Source: Rhizobium sp. Root274
Lineage (GTDB): Bacteria; Pseudomonadota; Alphaproteobacteria; Rhizobiales; Rhizobiaceae
Direction of reading: 5' to 3'
Length of the DNA: 64,000 bases
Assembly: GCF_001429245.1 (NCBI RefSeq)
Contig: NZ_LMJE01000011.1
Coordinates: 52,349-116,348 of the forward strand
The number at the start of each line of letters is the position of its first letter. Within the stretch, counting starts at the first letter, position 1. Below the pieces are notes generated by a model, which was given only the letters and a program-made list of their open reading frames with translations, was not told where the DNA came from and did no database searches. This document shows, one piece after another, positions 19,234 through 28,409 of this stretch. A program made the position numbers and the translations under genes.

Positions 19234-19896
19234 TTAAAGCTGTGCTGTCCAGTCGAAATCCCGGACATAAAGACCGATCGGATTGAGGCGGATGGTTGCC
19301 TCGTCCTGCGGTGCGGTGAGCGTGACCGTCGCGATGCCGCGGAACCGGCGCGTGCCGATTTCCTTGCCCTTGCGGTCGCGTTCGTACTCGGTCCAGTCGA
19401 TCTGATAGGTCTGGTTCGAGAGGGCCACGATGTTGTTCACCTCGATGGCGACCGTCGACGACTTCGCCTTCTCGAAAGGTGAGTTGCCGCGGAACCAGGC
19501 GTTGATCTTCTCGGTCGATGGATCGGAGGTTCTGAGGAGTGCGTAAGTCCGGTCGATATATTGTTTCTGCACCACTGCATCGGGCGTGATCGATCGGAAG
19601 CTGGTCACGAAGTTGCCGAGTGTGGCACGCACCACCCGGACATCCGCATATTCGATTTGTTCGGGGAAGCCCGCGGTCACCGCCGTGCCCAGTTTATCGA
19701 CCTGGACAATATAGGGAACCAGCTTGACCTGAGTGCTGAGATACATCGAATAGCCAAAGCCGATGACGGCCATGGTCAGACCGAGAATGCCGACGATGCG
19801 CCATGCGGCGGCTGCCTGGACATAGGAGCCGTATCGCTCGCTCCATTCCTGGCGCGCGGCAAGATACGGGTTTTCGGGGGCGCGGTTCGCTGCCAT
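19234..19896 (-). CDS. trbF: TrbF mating-pair formation protein (VirB8-like)
   Basis: 220 residues. A short cytoplasmic start is followed by one membrane segment (about 33-55) and a VirB8-like periplasmic domain ([24 protein letters not shown]). VirB8 proteins nucleate channel assembly at the inner membrane. It follows trbL by about 24 bases. Confidence 0.95.
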   Translation of the reverse strand: MAANRAPENPYLAARQEWSERYGSYVQAAAAWRIVGILGLTMAVIGFGYSMYLSTQVKLVPYIVQVDKLGTAVTAGFPEQIEYADVRVVRATLGNFVTSFRSITPDAVVQKQYIDRTYALLRTSDPSTEKINAWFRGNSPFEKAKSSTVAIEVNNIVALSNQTYQIDWTEYERDRKGKEIGTRRFRGIATVTLTAPQDEATIRLNPIGLYVRDFDWTAQL

Positions 19897-19920
19897 CGAT
19901 CGATCACTTTCTGATTGCTG

Positions 19921-21096
19921 TTAGTCTTTGCGTTCGGGAGGCGGCTTTGGTCCGCTGTGCCCACTGCGCGCCTGATCGAGCTTGGAATTGGCAAGACCGA
20001 GTATCGACCCGGCGTAGGCGCCGGGAGAGCCGATGGCCTTCTCCTTGGCGGCCGAGCCCGCCGCTTTTCCTGCTGACCCCATCCCTGTGCCGAAACCTCG
20101 GAGCATCGCACCTGCAAAGGATGAACCCGCGGCTCGCGCGCTCTGAGCCGCCGCGAACCCTGCGCCCGCCGCACCGGCCGCGAGGAAACCCGCGCCGGTC
20201 GCGAAAGATGCCGCCTGCCCACCGTGACGGATTGCTTCCATGCCGCCCGAGACGGAGGCGCCCTGAACGACACCCTGAATGATGTTCGGCACGTACATGG
20301 CGATGATGAACATCACGACCGAGATTCCGGCGATGGCGAGCGTCGTGACAAATTGGTCCGAGGAGGCGGTTGGCGCATTTGCCAGACCCATGAGGACCTC
20401 GGATCCGATCTTCGCGATCATAACCAACGCCATCAGCTTCATGCCGACGCCGAAGGCGTAGACGAGGTAGCGGACAGCGAAGTCCTTCGTGAAGGAGGAG
20501 CCACCGAGCCCGAGCATGATCATCCCCGCGAGCAGGCCGACATACATCTCGACCATGACGGACACGAAAATTGCTGCGACCAGCGAGAAGCAGATGACGA
20601 CGACACCCATCGCCAGCACGGCCGCGATCGCCAGCGCATTATCCTCGAATACGCCGAATTGCGCTTGCTGCGACATTTGCGAGGCAACCCGAATGCCGGC
20701 GTCGAACACTTCGGCAGGCGACGCCGATCCACCGCCGGCGCCGATCTGGAAGAGGCTGTCGACGACCGCTCGGGAAAACGTTGGCCCTTGAGTGAGAACG
20801 AAGGCGAAAAAGCCAATGAACATGATCCGCCGGACAAGCTCCGCGAACCAGCTATCAAGCGATGCGGCCTGAAGCGCCAGCCAGACGGCTGCAATGCCCA
20901 CCTCAATGGTCGCCAGGATCCAGAAAAGAGATTTCGCCGCATCCATGATGGTGGTTTCCCACCCTTTCGCCGCGGTCGAGACCTGATTTTCCAGTTCGGT
21001 TAGCACCTGTCCCTGTTGAGCGAAGGCGGGAGCTGCAAAGACGAGGCAAAGGAAGCCCGCGATCAGGAATGACCGTTCAAGATTAGATTTCACCAT
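19921..21096 (-). CDS. trbL: TrbL mating-pair formation protein (VirB6-like)
   Basis: 391 residues with a signal peptide, then five to six strongly hydrophobic segments (about residues 45-260), and an Ala/Gly-rich C-terminal tail (about 270-375). It matches the polytopic TrbL/VirB6 inner-membrane channel component. It overlaps trbK by 7 bases, so translation is likely coupled. Confidence 0.94.
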   Translation of the reverse strand: MVKSNLERSFLIAGFLCLVFAAPAFAQQGQVLTELENQVSTAAKGWETTIMDAAKSLFWILATIEVGIAAVWLALQAASLDSWFAELVRRIMFIGFFAFVLTQGPTFSRAVVDSLFQIGAGGGSASPAEVFDAGIRVASQMSQQAQFGVFEDNALAIAAVLAMGVVVICFSLVAAIFVSVMVEMYVGLLAGMIMLGLGGSSFTKDFAVRYLVYAFGVGMKLMALVMIAKIGSEVLMGLANAPTASSDQFVTTLAIAGISVVMFIIAMYVPNIIQGVVQGASVSGGMEAIRHGGQAASFATGAGFLAAGAAGAGFAAAQSARAAGSSFAGAMLRGFGTGMGSAGKAAGSAAKEKAIGSPGAYAGSILGLANSKLDQARSGHSGPKPPPERKD

Positions 21097-21290
21097 CTTG
21101 GACGCATCTCCTGGCCATCCTTGATCGGCGGCAACTCCTTGTCTGAGCCAAAAAACTTTTCGCGAACGGCATGCTGCTCCTCAGTGAGCGTAGGTTTGCC
21201 ATTTTTTCCGATGTTGATGACCAGCACCGTTGCAGCAGACGAGAGACCGGCAACAAGTACGAGCAAGGCAATGACGACGGCGCGATTCAC
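21090..21290 (-). CDS. trbK: TrbK entry-exclusion protein
   Basis: 66 residues with an N-terminal signal/anchor (about 1-25) and a short periplasmic tail. It is in the position of TrbK, the entry-exclusion protein of RP4/Ti systems, and overlaps both trbJ and trbL. No lipobox Cys is visible, unlike RP4 TrbK. Its tail (REKFFGSDKELPPIKDGQEM, then RPRW) closely resembles the tail of TrbJ encoded just upstream. Confidence 0.88.
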   Translation of the reverse strand: MNRAVVIALLVLVAGLSSAATVLVINIGKNGKPTLTEEQHAVREKFFGSDKELPPIKDGQEMRPRW

Positions 21291-22090
21291 CAGCGGGGCT
21301 CCATCTTCTGACCTTCCGGAATGCTCTTGACCTCGGCGTTGAAGAATTTCTCCCGCCGCGCCTGCGCCAAGTCCTTGTCGGTCTGCTCGGTCTGCAGCCA
21401 GGTTCCCATCATCGTCATCTGTTGGGAGACCAGGCCGCGAAGCTTCTGCATCTGCGCGACTTGTTGCGCAGCGATCTGGTGACCGACCTGCAGGGCTTTC
21501 ATCTGCCCGTCGGCGGTCTCGGACATCGACCGCAGCGAGGACATCGTGCCCTCCTCGCTGTCGAACTGCTCGGAGGTCAGGCTTGCCGCCTTCAGTGTGC
21601 TGGCGATCGTGTCCCGGTTGGTGTCCGACCAGGACTGATATGTCGTCGAAAAAGAAGCATTGTCTGGCAGGTTGGTTTTGAGGCTTGAGTAGCTCTGGAA
21701 GCGCTGCTGCAGCACGTCATCGGCATTGCCCATGGAAAATGAGATGCTCTGGCCCTGGTCGACGATGCTGCGCAACTGATTGAGGTCGCTCTCGACCTGC
21801 CCCCACATGTGCGAGGGAAGGGTAGCGGTGTTCTGGAGCAGGTTCTGGTAGATGTTCAGCTGCGTTTCGATCTGTTGCGCGAGCTGGCTGATCTGGGTGA
21901 GTTGGTTCTGGATTTGCTCGCCGGACTGGCCAACAAGAGATACGAGCTCGCCATTATTGAGGACCTGCGTCCATTCGGTCGCAGCACCTGTGGCCGTGCC
22001 GGCGTCCGCGGGCATGACAGCGCCGATCGTTAATACGACCGCCGCCATACCAGCGACCAATCTATTCGAAGTTGAGCAGCGATGCGGCAT
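21287..22090 (-). CDS. trbJ: TrbJ mating-pair formation protein (VirB5-like)
   Basis: 267 residues with a signal peptide (cleavage near PADAG) and a mainly helical Gln-rich periplasmic domain typical of TrbJ/VirB5 pilus-tip proteins. The start overlaps the end of trbE by 29 bases and the end overlaps trbK by 4. Its C-terminus (REKFFNAEVKSIPEGQKM, then EPRW) is nearly shared with TrbK. Confidence 0.94.
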   Translation of the reverse strand: MPHRCSTSNRLVAGMAAVVLTIGAVMPADAGTATGAATEWTQVLNNGELVSLVGQSGEQIQNQLTQISQLAQQIETQLNIYQNLLQNTATLPSHMWGQVESDLNQLRSIVDQGQSISFSMGNADDVLQQRFQSYSSLKTNLPDNASFSTTYQSWSDTNRDTIASTLKAASLTSEQFDSEEGTMSSLRSMSETADGQMKALQVGHQIAAQQVAQMQKLRGLVSQQMTMMGTWLQTEQTDKDLAQARREKFFNAEVKSIPEGQKMEPRW

Positions 22091-24518
22091 CGTGAACTCC
22101 TCTCATTTCGAGCCAATGAATCGGCCAGTCGCGGCCGTGTTCGGAACTGAGCGTGCGGATACGCTTCAAATCTTCCTTGCCGGAGGCGCCGACGAAGCTG
22201 AGCGCCACGGGGCCGAGTGCCATATCGAACAGCCTCCGGCCCTCAGGCGTGACGACGTAATATTCCCGCTTAGGGATTGCATTCGAAACGATCTCGATCT
22301 GCCGCTCGTTGAAGCCGATCCGTTCGTAGAACTCGCGGGTTCCGGGTTCCCGGGCGGCGCCATTAGGGAGGCAGATTTTCGTCGGGCAGGATTCCTTCAG
22401 CACGTCGATGATCCCCGAACGCTCGGCATCCGAGATCGATTGCGTGGCAAGCACGACGCCGCAGTTGGCCTTGCGCAGCACCTTCAGCCATTCGCGGATC
22501 TTGCTGCGAAACACCGGATGGCCCAGCATCAGCCAGGCTTCGTCGAGGACGATCAGGCTCGGTGAGCCATCAAGCCTCTTCTCGATCCGCCTGAATAGAT
22601 AGGTCAGCACGGGCACGAGATTGCGCTCGCCCATGTTCATCAGGTGCTCGATCTCGAAGGTCTGGAGCGCACCGAGTGAAAGGCCGTCCTGTTCCGCGTC
22701 GAGAAGCTGACCCATCGGGCCGTCGACCGTGTAGTGATGAAGCGCGTCCTTGATCTCGCGCATTTGCACGCCACTGACGAAGTCCGACAGCGATCGCCCG
22801 GCTGCGCTGGCCATCAATCCGATCTGGCGCGAGATCGCGTTGCGATGATCGGGGGTGATGGTAACACCCTGCAGGGCGACCAGCATTTCGATCCATTCGG
22901 CTGCCCATGCGCGATCTGCATCGCTCGCAAGGTCCGATAGCGGGCAGAAGGCCAGCGCCTTTGCCTCGTCTTGAGCGTCCCCACCGATCTCATAGTGATC
23001 GCCGCCCGCGGCGAGGGTCAGGGGAAGGAGCGAGTTCCCCTTGTCGAAGGCGAAGATCTGGGCGCGTTCGTATCGCCGGAATTGCGCTGCAATCAGCGCC
23101 AGCAGCGTCGACTTGCCCGAACCAGTTGGGCCGAAAATCAGCGTGTGACCGACATCGTCGACATGGAGGTTCAGTCGGAATGGCGTCGAGCCGCTCGCCA
23201 CCTGCATCAGTGGTGGCGAGTTCGGCGGGTAGAACGGGCACGGCGCCACCGGGCTCCCTGACCATACGGAATTCAAAGGGACGAGATCGGCAAGATTGCT
23301 GGTGTTGATCAACGGCTCGCGAATATTGCAATACCAGTTACCCGGAAGGCTGCCGAGATAGGCATCGGTGGCGTTGAGCGTTTCAATCCGCGCTCCGAAA
23401 CCTTCCGCCTGGATCAGCCGGCGGATGGCCTCGGCCTTCTCCTGCAGTGCCTCCCGGTCATGATCAAACAGGACGATGACCGGGGTATAGTAACCGTATG
23501 CGACAAGTTGCGAGGAGGCTTGCGCGATGGCGTCTTCAGTCTCGGCGACCATGGTCATGGCATCCTGGTCGACCGACCGACTCTGCGTCTGGAACAATTG
23601 ATCGAAGAATGGCCGCACCTTCTGCTGCCACTTTTTTCGGGTGCGTTCGAGTTTCTGCCGCGCCTCTTCCGCGTCGAGAAAGATGAAGCGCGAAGACCAA
23701 CGATAGGTGAGCGGCATCAGATCGAGGCTGTTCAGGATCCCCGGCCAGCTCTCTGCCGGTAATCCATCGATCGCCACAATAGCGAGAAAGCGGTTCTCGA
23801 CCTTCGGCGTCAGCCCGTGCTCGAGTTCGGCCGTGGCGATCCAGTCGAGATACATTGGCGCATCCGGCAGCCGGATCGGGTGGTTCTCGCCGGTGATGCA
23901 GAAGCGGACGAACTGCAGCAGCTCGTCATAGCGGGCGACCCGCTCCCCTCCCCTCTCGGCGACCTCGCGCGTCTCCATGCGCCGGATCGAAAGGGTGTTG
24001 GCAAAATACTGCTCGATCTCGCGCACAGCGTTTGTGAAGATGAAGAGGACTGTGTCGGCATAGGTCTTCTTGCGGCTCTCCTCGTCCGAGTAAATGTATT
24101 TGCTGAGAGCGGTTTTCTTGGACTCGAGCGGCCGATAGCTGAGGACGAGCGCGTGCTTGCTCTCGAAGTGTCCCTGCTCGCGCGCGAAATGCGCGCGCCG
24201 CTCGGCATCGATCGCGCGTGTGACGGGATCAGGGAAGTGGCAGCGATCATCGGTCGGGTAATCGAATGTCGGGATACGAACCGCCTCGACCTGGATCATC
24301 CAGCCGGATCCAAGCCGCGACAGGATCGTATTGATCTGCCGCGACAGGTCGTTGCGCTCCAAGTCGGTAGCGCTTTCGGAGTCCGGGCCGGCAAAATACC
24401 AGCCGGCCATCAGGCTTCCGTCTTTCAACAGGAGCACGCCATTGTCGACGAGGCCGGCATAGGGGACGAGATCCGCAAAGGATGGGCCGGTGGCCCGGAA
24501 GCGTTTGAGAGCGACCAT
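22062..24518 (-). CDS. trbE: TrbE conjugal transfer ATPase (VirB4-like)
   Basis: 818 residues, normal for TrbE. The N-terminal CagE/TrbE/VirB4 domain (about 1-430) is followed by the C-terminal ATPase with Walker A GPTGSGKST at about 462-470 and Walker B SLIVLDEAWLML. It energises pilus and channel assembly at the inner membrane. It lies between trbD and trbJ in the operon. Confidence 0.97.
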   Translation of the reverse strand: MVALKRFRATGPSFADLVPYAGLVDNGVLLLKDGSLMAGWYFAGPDSESATDLERNDLSRQINTILSRLGSGWMIQVEAVRIPTFDYPTDDRCHFPDPVTRAIDAERRAHFAREQGHFESKHALVLSYRPLESKKTALSKYIYSDEESRKKTYADTVLFIFTNAVREIEQYFANTLSIRRMETREVAERGGERVARYDELLQFVRFCITGENHPIRLPDAPMYLDWIATAELEHGLTPKVENRFLAIVAIDGLPAESWPGILNSLDLMPLTYRWSSRFIFLDAEEARQKLERTRKKWQQKVRPFFDQLFQTQSRSVDQDAMTMVAETEDAIAQASSQLVAYGYYTPVIVLFDHDREALQEKAEAIRRLIQAEGFGARIETLNATDAYLGSLPGNWYCNIREPLINTSNLADLVPLNSVWSGSPVAPCPFYPPNSPPLMQVASGSTPFRLNLHVDDVGHTLIFGPTGSGKSTLLALIAAQFRRYERAQIFAFDKGNSLLPLTLAAGGDHYEIGGDAQDEAKALAFCPLSDLASDADRAWAAEWIEMLVALQGVTITPDHRNAISRQIGLMASAAGRSLSDFVSGVQMREIKDALHHYTVDGPMGQLLDAEQDGLSLGALQTFEIEHLMNMGERNLVPVLTYLFRRIEKRLDGSPSLIVLDEAWLMLGHPVFRSKIREWLKVLRKANCGVVLATQSISDAERSGIIDVLKESCPTKICLPNGAAREPGTREFYERIGFNERQIEIVSNAIPKREYYVVTPEGRRLFDMALGPVALSFVGASGKEDLKRIRTLSSEHGRDWPIHWLEMRGVHDAASLLNFE

Positions 24519-24527
24519 GCCTTCCCC

Positions 24528-24827
24528 TCAATACCGACGCCACGGCGAGGAAGTCGCCTTGTAGTAATGCTTGTAGGAGATATGGCGAATATAGACGTGT
24601 CGCATCATTGGGTCCGCCTTTGCCATCATTCTCAGAAGCCCGACGATGACGATCCAGACGGCCACGCCGAAGAGCGCTGAATAGAACGTGAGAACGACGA
24701 AGATCAGGATGACGGCGGCAAGACCGGTGATCAGCACCAGTTCCCGGTCCGCGCCCATCAGGAGGTTCGGACGCGACAGCGCGCGATGGATGCGGTTGCG
24801 CTGCAGCCCGGACAGGGACTCAGCCAT
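24528..24827 (-). CDS. trbD: TrbD mating-pair formation protein (VirB3-like)
   Basis: 99 residues starting [20 protein letters not shown], with a hydrophobic hairpin of two membrane segments (about 30-70), as in VirB3/TrbD. The ATG at 24827 overlaps the trbC end by 8 bases and gives the family length; earlier in-frame starts are inside trbC. It is an inner-membrane subunit that partners TrbE. Confidence 0.93.
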   Translation of the reverse strand: MAESLSGLQRNRIHRALSRPNLLMGADRELVLITGLAAVILIFVVLTFYSALFGVAVWIVIVGLLRMMAKADPMMRHVYIRHISYKHYYKATSSPWRRY

Positions 24828-25203
24828 GAGCCCCCTCCCCTTCCTCAGCTTGCCCGATGGAGGTCGCCTGCTCGTTCGGCAGTCCGATCGAGGCGCCGGT
24901 GGCTCCAAACAGGCCGACGATGTTGGTGGCGCCAAGCAGGATGCCTGCGACGAGCACGATATAGACGAGCCGCCGCGCGAAATCGTTCAGCTCGCCCCCG
25001 AAGATCAGCATGCCGCCGGCGATGGCGACCGCTGCAAGAGCAATGGCGCCGGCGACCGGTCCGGTGATCGACTCCTGGATTTGTTGCAGCGGTCCCTCCC
25101 AGGGAAGACTGCCGCCAGAGCTTGCAAGCGCCGGCGCGACCGAAGCGAGAACGATAGGCGCCGCAAGGAAAGTCGCGGCGATGACTGCGTTTCTACGCGA
25201 CAT
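24820..25203 (-). CDS. trbC: TrbC conjugal pilin (VirB2-like)
   Basis: 127 residues starting [20 protein letters not shown], with a long signal peptide (to about ALASSGG) and two hydrophobic helices, the usual pro-pilin layout. TraF encoded at 10967 is the expected maturation protease. Start chosen at 25203, just inside the trbB end, because the signal peptide begins there. Confidence 0.93.
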   Translation of the reverse strand: MSRRNAVIAATFLAAPIVLASVAPALASSGGSLPWEGPLQQIQESITGPVAGAIALAAVAIAGGMLIFGGELNDFARRLVYIVLVAGILLGATNIVGLFGATGASIGLPNEQATSIGQAEEGEGAHG

Positions 25204-26170
25204 GCCGCGCCTCCTGTTCTTCCGTAAGCTTGTCGGATTCGATTTCGTATTGGCCGCCCGCGAAGCGCTCGACCTGGATGACGTCGCGAACACGCCGCCC
25301 GCGCGGCGTTCGTTCGATCGAGACGACGAGATCGACCGCTTCCCCGATCACTTCGTGCATCGGCTGCTGGCTGGCTTCGGCGGTTAGCTGCTCGAGGCGG
25401 CGTAGCGCCGACATTGCCGTGTTGGAATGGATGGTGGCCACCCCTCCGGGATGGCCCGTGTTCCATGCTTTCAACAACGTGAGCGCAGCGCCGTCGCGTA
25501 CCTCGCCGACCACGATCCGATCCGGACGCAGCCGCATGGTGCTCTTCAAGAGCCGTGCCATGTCGACGGTATCGCTGGTGTGTAGAAGAACGACGTTGTC
25601 GGCCGCGCACTGGATCTCGGCGGTATCTTCCAGGATGACGAGGCGGTCTTCCGGGGCAGACTTGACGATTTCATCGATGACGGCGTTGGCGAGCGTCGTC
25701 TTGCCCGAGCCGGTGCCTCCGGAGATGACGATGTTGAGACGGGACGAAATCGCGCTACGGATGGTCGAGGCCTGGTGTTCGGTCATCACGCCAGCGCGCA
25801 CGTAGTCGTCAAGCGGGATCAGGCGCGAGGCACGACGGCGAATGGTGAAGGCCGGCTTGGCGACGACCGGAGGCAACAATCCTTCGAAGCGATGACCTCC
25901 GATCGGCAATTCCCCGGAGATAATCGGTTGCTCGGTATCGACCTCCGACTGGAGTGCATGCGCCACCGTTCCGATCACCATTTCCGCCGCCGCGGCCGAC
26001 ATCTCGCCCGCGGGCGCCACGCCGTGGCCGAGCCGCTCGATGAAGAGCTTTCCATCCGGATTGAGCATGATCTCGACGACCGTTGCGTCGTCCAACGCGA
26101 CGCAAAGCTGATCGCCGAGCGCCTCCTGGAGTTTGCGGACAAGTCGAGGATGAGAGCGAAGCTGGTTCAC
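25193..26170 (-). CDS. trbB: TrbB conjugal transfer ATPase (VirB11-like)
   Basis: 325 residues with Walker [10 protein letters not shown] at about 152-160, the Asp box ILEDTAEIQ, and the His-box region [16 protein letters not shown] and [12 protein letters not shown]. It is a hexameric traffic ATPase of the VirB11/GspE family that drives the Trb apparatus. First trb gene, 12 bases after traI. Confidence 0.97.
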   Translation of the reverse strand: MNQLRSHPRLVRKLQEALGDQLCVALDDATVVEIMLNPDGKLFIERLGHGVAPAGEMSAAAAEMVIGTVAHALQSEVDTEQPIISGELPIGGHRFEGLLPPVVAKPAFTIRRRASRLIPLDDYVRAGVMTEHQASTIRSAISSRLNIVISGGTGSGKTTLANAVIDEIVKSAPEDRLVILEDTAEIQCAADNVVLLHTSDTVDMARLLKSTMRLRPDRIVVGEVRDGAALTLLKAWNTGHPGGVATIHSNTAMSALRRLEQLTAEASQQPMHEVIGEAVDLVVSIERTPRGRRVRDVIQVERFAGGQYEIESDKLTEEQEARHVA

Positions 26171-26182
26171 TGCATTTCTTCC

Positions 26183-26806
26183 TTACGCTGCTTGGCTGAC
26201 GGTGCTGAGTTCGGAACGGTAGTTGGTCGGCCGAAGACGCAGGAATGTGTCGGCATTCGCGGGAAGAATCCCGGCGACAGCCATCGTCACTCCGACCTTT
26301 TTCGGCTCTGCCAGCCGCTGCAGGGGCCAGCCGACACGCGCGAGGATCCGCTCGAACCGGAGATCGGTCACCGTGACGATCTCCGTGTAGCCGTTCGCCA
26401 TGCACCACTCGACGATGCCCGCGAACATGGTCAGGGTCGCCTCATGGATGGAGCCGTCGCCCCTGCCCGCTTCCAGGGTCGTATCGACGCAAAAGCGGGA
26501 GCTCTCGATCATCGCGGCGTGTGCATTCAGCTGCCCATTCGGAAGAAGCGATGGAAACACGCTCGTCACCATGGTTGAGCCAAGAGCCGGGAGCAGCCTC
26601 GCGCACCCAGTTACGGCACCACTGTCGGAAATTGCGAGGATGTAGGTCGGCAGAAGAGCGTCGAAGGCGTCCGATTCTTGACCGTCGACTACGTCAACTT
26701 CCCAGCCGAGGCGTTCGGCGAAAACGCGTGCACGCAATTGATGATGGCGGTGGAGGAGCTGAGCTTCGTAAACATTTCGCGGTGTGGAGATCGCGAGAAC
26801 CTGCAT
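26183..26806 (-). CDS. traI: TraI acyl-homoserine-lactone synthase
   Basis: 207 residues of the LuxI/TraI family. The N-terminal RVFAERLGWEVDV and ESDAFD region and the later ESSRFCVDTT contain the conserved Arg, Trp, Glu and Asp positions for AHL synthesis. It leads the traI-trbBCDEJKLFGHI operon, so mating-pair genes and signal production rise together. By analogy with Ti plasmids the product could be 3-oxo-C8-HSL, but the chain length cannot be read from sequence. Confidence 0.95.
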   Translation of the reverse strand: MQVLAISTPRNVYEAQLLHRHHQLRARVFAERLGWEVDVVDGQESDAFDALLPTYILAISDSGAVTGCARLLPALGSTMVTSVFPSLLPNGQLNAHAAMIESSRFCVDTTLEAGRGDGSIHEATLTMFAGIVEWCMANGYTEIVTVTDLRFERILARVGWPLQRLAEPKKVGVTMAVAGILPANADTFLRLRPTNYRSELSTVSQAA

Positions 26807-26866
26807 GAATTTCTCCGTCGATATTGATCGGCGGGGAAATCAGCACGGAACAGATTTGGGCGGTAG

Positions 26867-26882
26867 TTGTAGGATCCTACAA
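26867..26882. promoter_or_regulatory. Perfect 16-bp palindrome, putative TraR operator
   Basis: TTGTAGGATCCTACAA, a perfect palindrome about 60 bp upstream of traI and about 310 bp upstream of repA. It shares its first nine bases with the two identical sites at 7476-7491 and 26965-26980. It replaces the Ti-type tra box in the position where that site controls traI-trb and repABC. Confidence 0.65.
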
Positions 26883-26964
26883 GCCCGATTGGAGTGAGTC
26901 GCGAGGCAACCGTCCCCATTTCCGCGAAAGCAGCCTTGTTCCCGCAACAATTCGGTTGGGCCGG

Positions 26965-26980
26965 TTGTAGGATTCACAGT
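26965..26980 (+). promoter_or_regulatory. Putative TraR operator, second site in the traI-repA region
   Basis: TTGTAGGATTCACAGT, identical over 16 bases to the - strand of 7476-7491 between traC and traA. It lies about 160 bp from traI and about 215 bp from repA. The presence of one perfect and one imperfect site fits dual control of traI and repA. Confidence 0.6.
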
Positions 26981-27128
26981 AAAACAGACCATGAACCTGT
27001 GGGAGTGACGTGCTTTCTAAGGCAATGTTTCTACAGCTAAAAATTGATTGAGTTGGACGCGCTCGTTCTTGGGCGTTAAGCTTTCGTTAACCAAAAAGCT
27101 CTTGCTCAAAATTCAGAATCGACGCTTA

Positions 27129-27179
27129 TTGCCAGTGGCGGAACTTTTGAAGTTTCGCGAAAAATATCGCCACTGGCAA
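27129..27179. promoter_or_regulatory. 12-bp inverted repeat in the repA leader
   Basis: TTGCCAGTGGCG (27129-27140) and its perfect complement CGCCACTGGCAA (27168-27179), separated by 27 bases and ending 15 bases before the repA ATG. It is a candidate RepA/RepB operator or a large leader hairpin that would sequester the repA ribosome site. Confidence 0.65.
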
Positions 27180-27194
27180 GAAATGGGTTTTGAG

Positions 27195-28409
27195 ATGGCG
27201 AAGAACGCCGCGAAAACAGCGCCCGTATTTGAAGGGTTGACCGCATTGATGGAGCGTCATGCAGACGCCCTCTCTAGCCAACTTCAAGCACATCATCTCA
27301 AGGTCTTCCCTCCGACCTCCGAGAAGGGCATTCGAACATTTGCGCCATCGGAGGCGTCCAAGCTGCTTGGCGTCGGTGAGTCTTATTTAAGGCAGACTGC
27401 TTCGGAAATGCCAGAGCTGAACTTGACCATGAGCCCAGGTGGTCGGCGGACTTTCTCGATCGAAGACATCCATGCAATCCGCAAGCATATGGACCAGGTC
27501 GGCCGCGGGAACAGACGCTACCTGCCGCATCGCCGAGACGGTGAGCAGCTTCAGGTTATTTCAGTGATGAATTTTAAAGGCGGGTCGGGTAAGACGACCA
27601 CCGCCGCGCATCTCGCACAGTATCTGGCCATGCGCGGGTACCGGATTCTGGCAATCGATCTCGATCCCCAGGCAAGCCTTTCCGCCCTCTTCGGTAGTCA
27701 GCCAGAAACAGACGTGGGTCCGAACGAAACTCTCTACGGCGCCATCAGGTATGATGAGGAGCAGGTACCGGTCGAGCAAGTGGTCCGAGGGACCTATATT
27801 CCCGATCTCCACCTCATCCCCGGTAATCTCGAACTGATGGAATTCGAGCACGACACGCCGCGTGCGCTGATGAAGCGAAAGGAAGGCGATACGCTCTTCT
27901 ACGGTCGGATCAGTCAAGTCATCGAAGACATCGCGGATAACTATGACGTTGTCGTTATCGATTGTCCTCCCCAGCTAGGCTACCTCACGCTGTCGGCAAT
28001 GACGGCGGCAACCTCCATCTTGGTCACTGTGCATCCGCAGATGCTGGACGTGATGTCCATGAACCAGTTCCTGGCAATGACATCGAACCTGCTACGCGAA
28101 ATTGAGAACGCCGGGGCCGAGTTCAAGTTCAATTGGATGCGCTACCTGATAACGCGTTTCGAACCAAGCGATGGACCGCAAAACCAGATGGTAGGTTATC
28201 TTCGGTCGATCTTTGGTGAAAATGTTCTCAATTTCCCGATGCTTAAGACGACGGCGGTTTCGGACGCCGGCCTAACCAACCAGACCCTTTTCGAAGTCGA
28301 GCGCAGCCAGTTCACGCGCTCGACCTATGATCGAGCCTTGGAAGCCATGAACGCGGTCAACGACGAAATCGAAGGCCTGATTAAAAAAGCATGGGGTAGA
28401 CCGACATGA
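27195..28409 (+). CDS. repA: RepA plasmid partition ATPase
   Basis: 404 residues from the ATG at 27195 (27183 would add four; the frame is open further upstream but that part overlaps the 12-bp inverted repeat and looks non-coding). ParA family: N-terminal HTH region, then deviant Walker A FKGGSGKTT with Lys at about 133, and IDCPPQLGYL. It partitions the plasmid with RepB and autoregulates repABC. Its stop overlaps the repB ATG. Confidence 0.96.
   Translation: MAKNAAKTAPVFEGLTALMERHADALSSQLQAHHLKVFPPTSEKGIRTFAPSEASKLLGVGESYLRQTASEMPELNLTMSPGGRRTFSIEDIHAIRKHMDQVGRGNRRYLPHRRDGEQLQVISVMNFKGGSGKTTTAAHLAQYLAMRGYRILAIDLDPQASLSALFGSQPETDVGPNETLYGAIRYDEEQVPVEQVVRGTYIPDLHLIPGNLELMEFEHDTPRALMKRKEGDTLFYGRISQVIEDIADNYDVVVIDCPPQLGYLTLSAMTAATSILVTVHPQMLDVMSMNQFLAMTSNLLREIENAGAEFKFNWMRYLITRFEPSDGPQNQMVGYLRSIFGENVLNFPMLKTTAVSDAGLTNQTLFEVERSQFTRSTYDRALEAMNAVNDEIEGLIKKAWGRPT

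Noticed and set aside
26867..26882. Palindrome as a parS site
   Set aside because: It lacks the central GC and GTT/AAC ends of repABC parS, and its half-site recurs in the tra region far from rep, which fits a TraR operator better.
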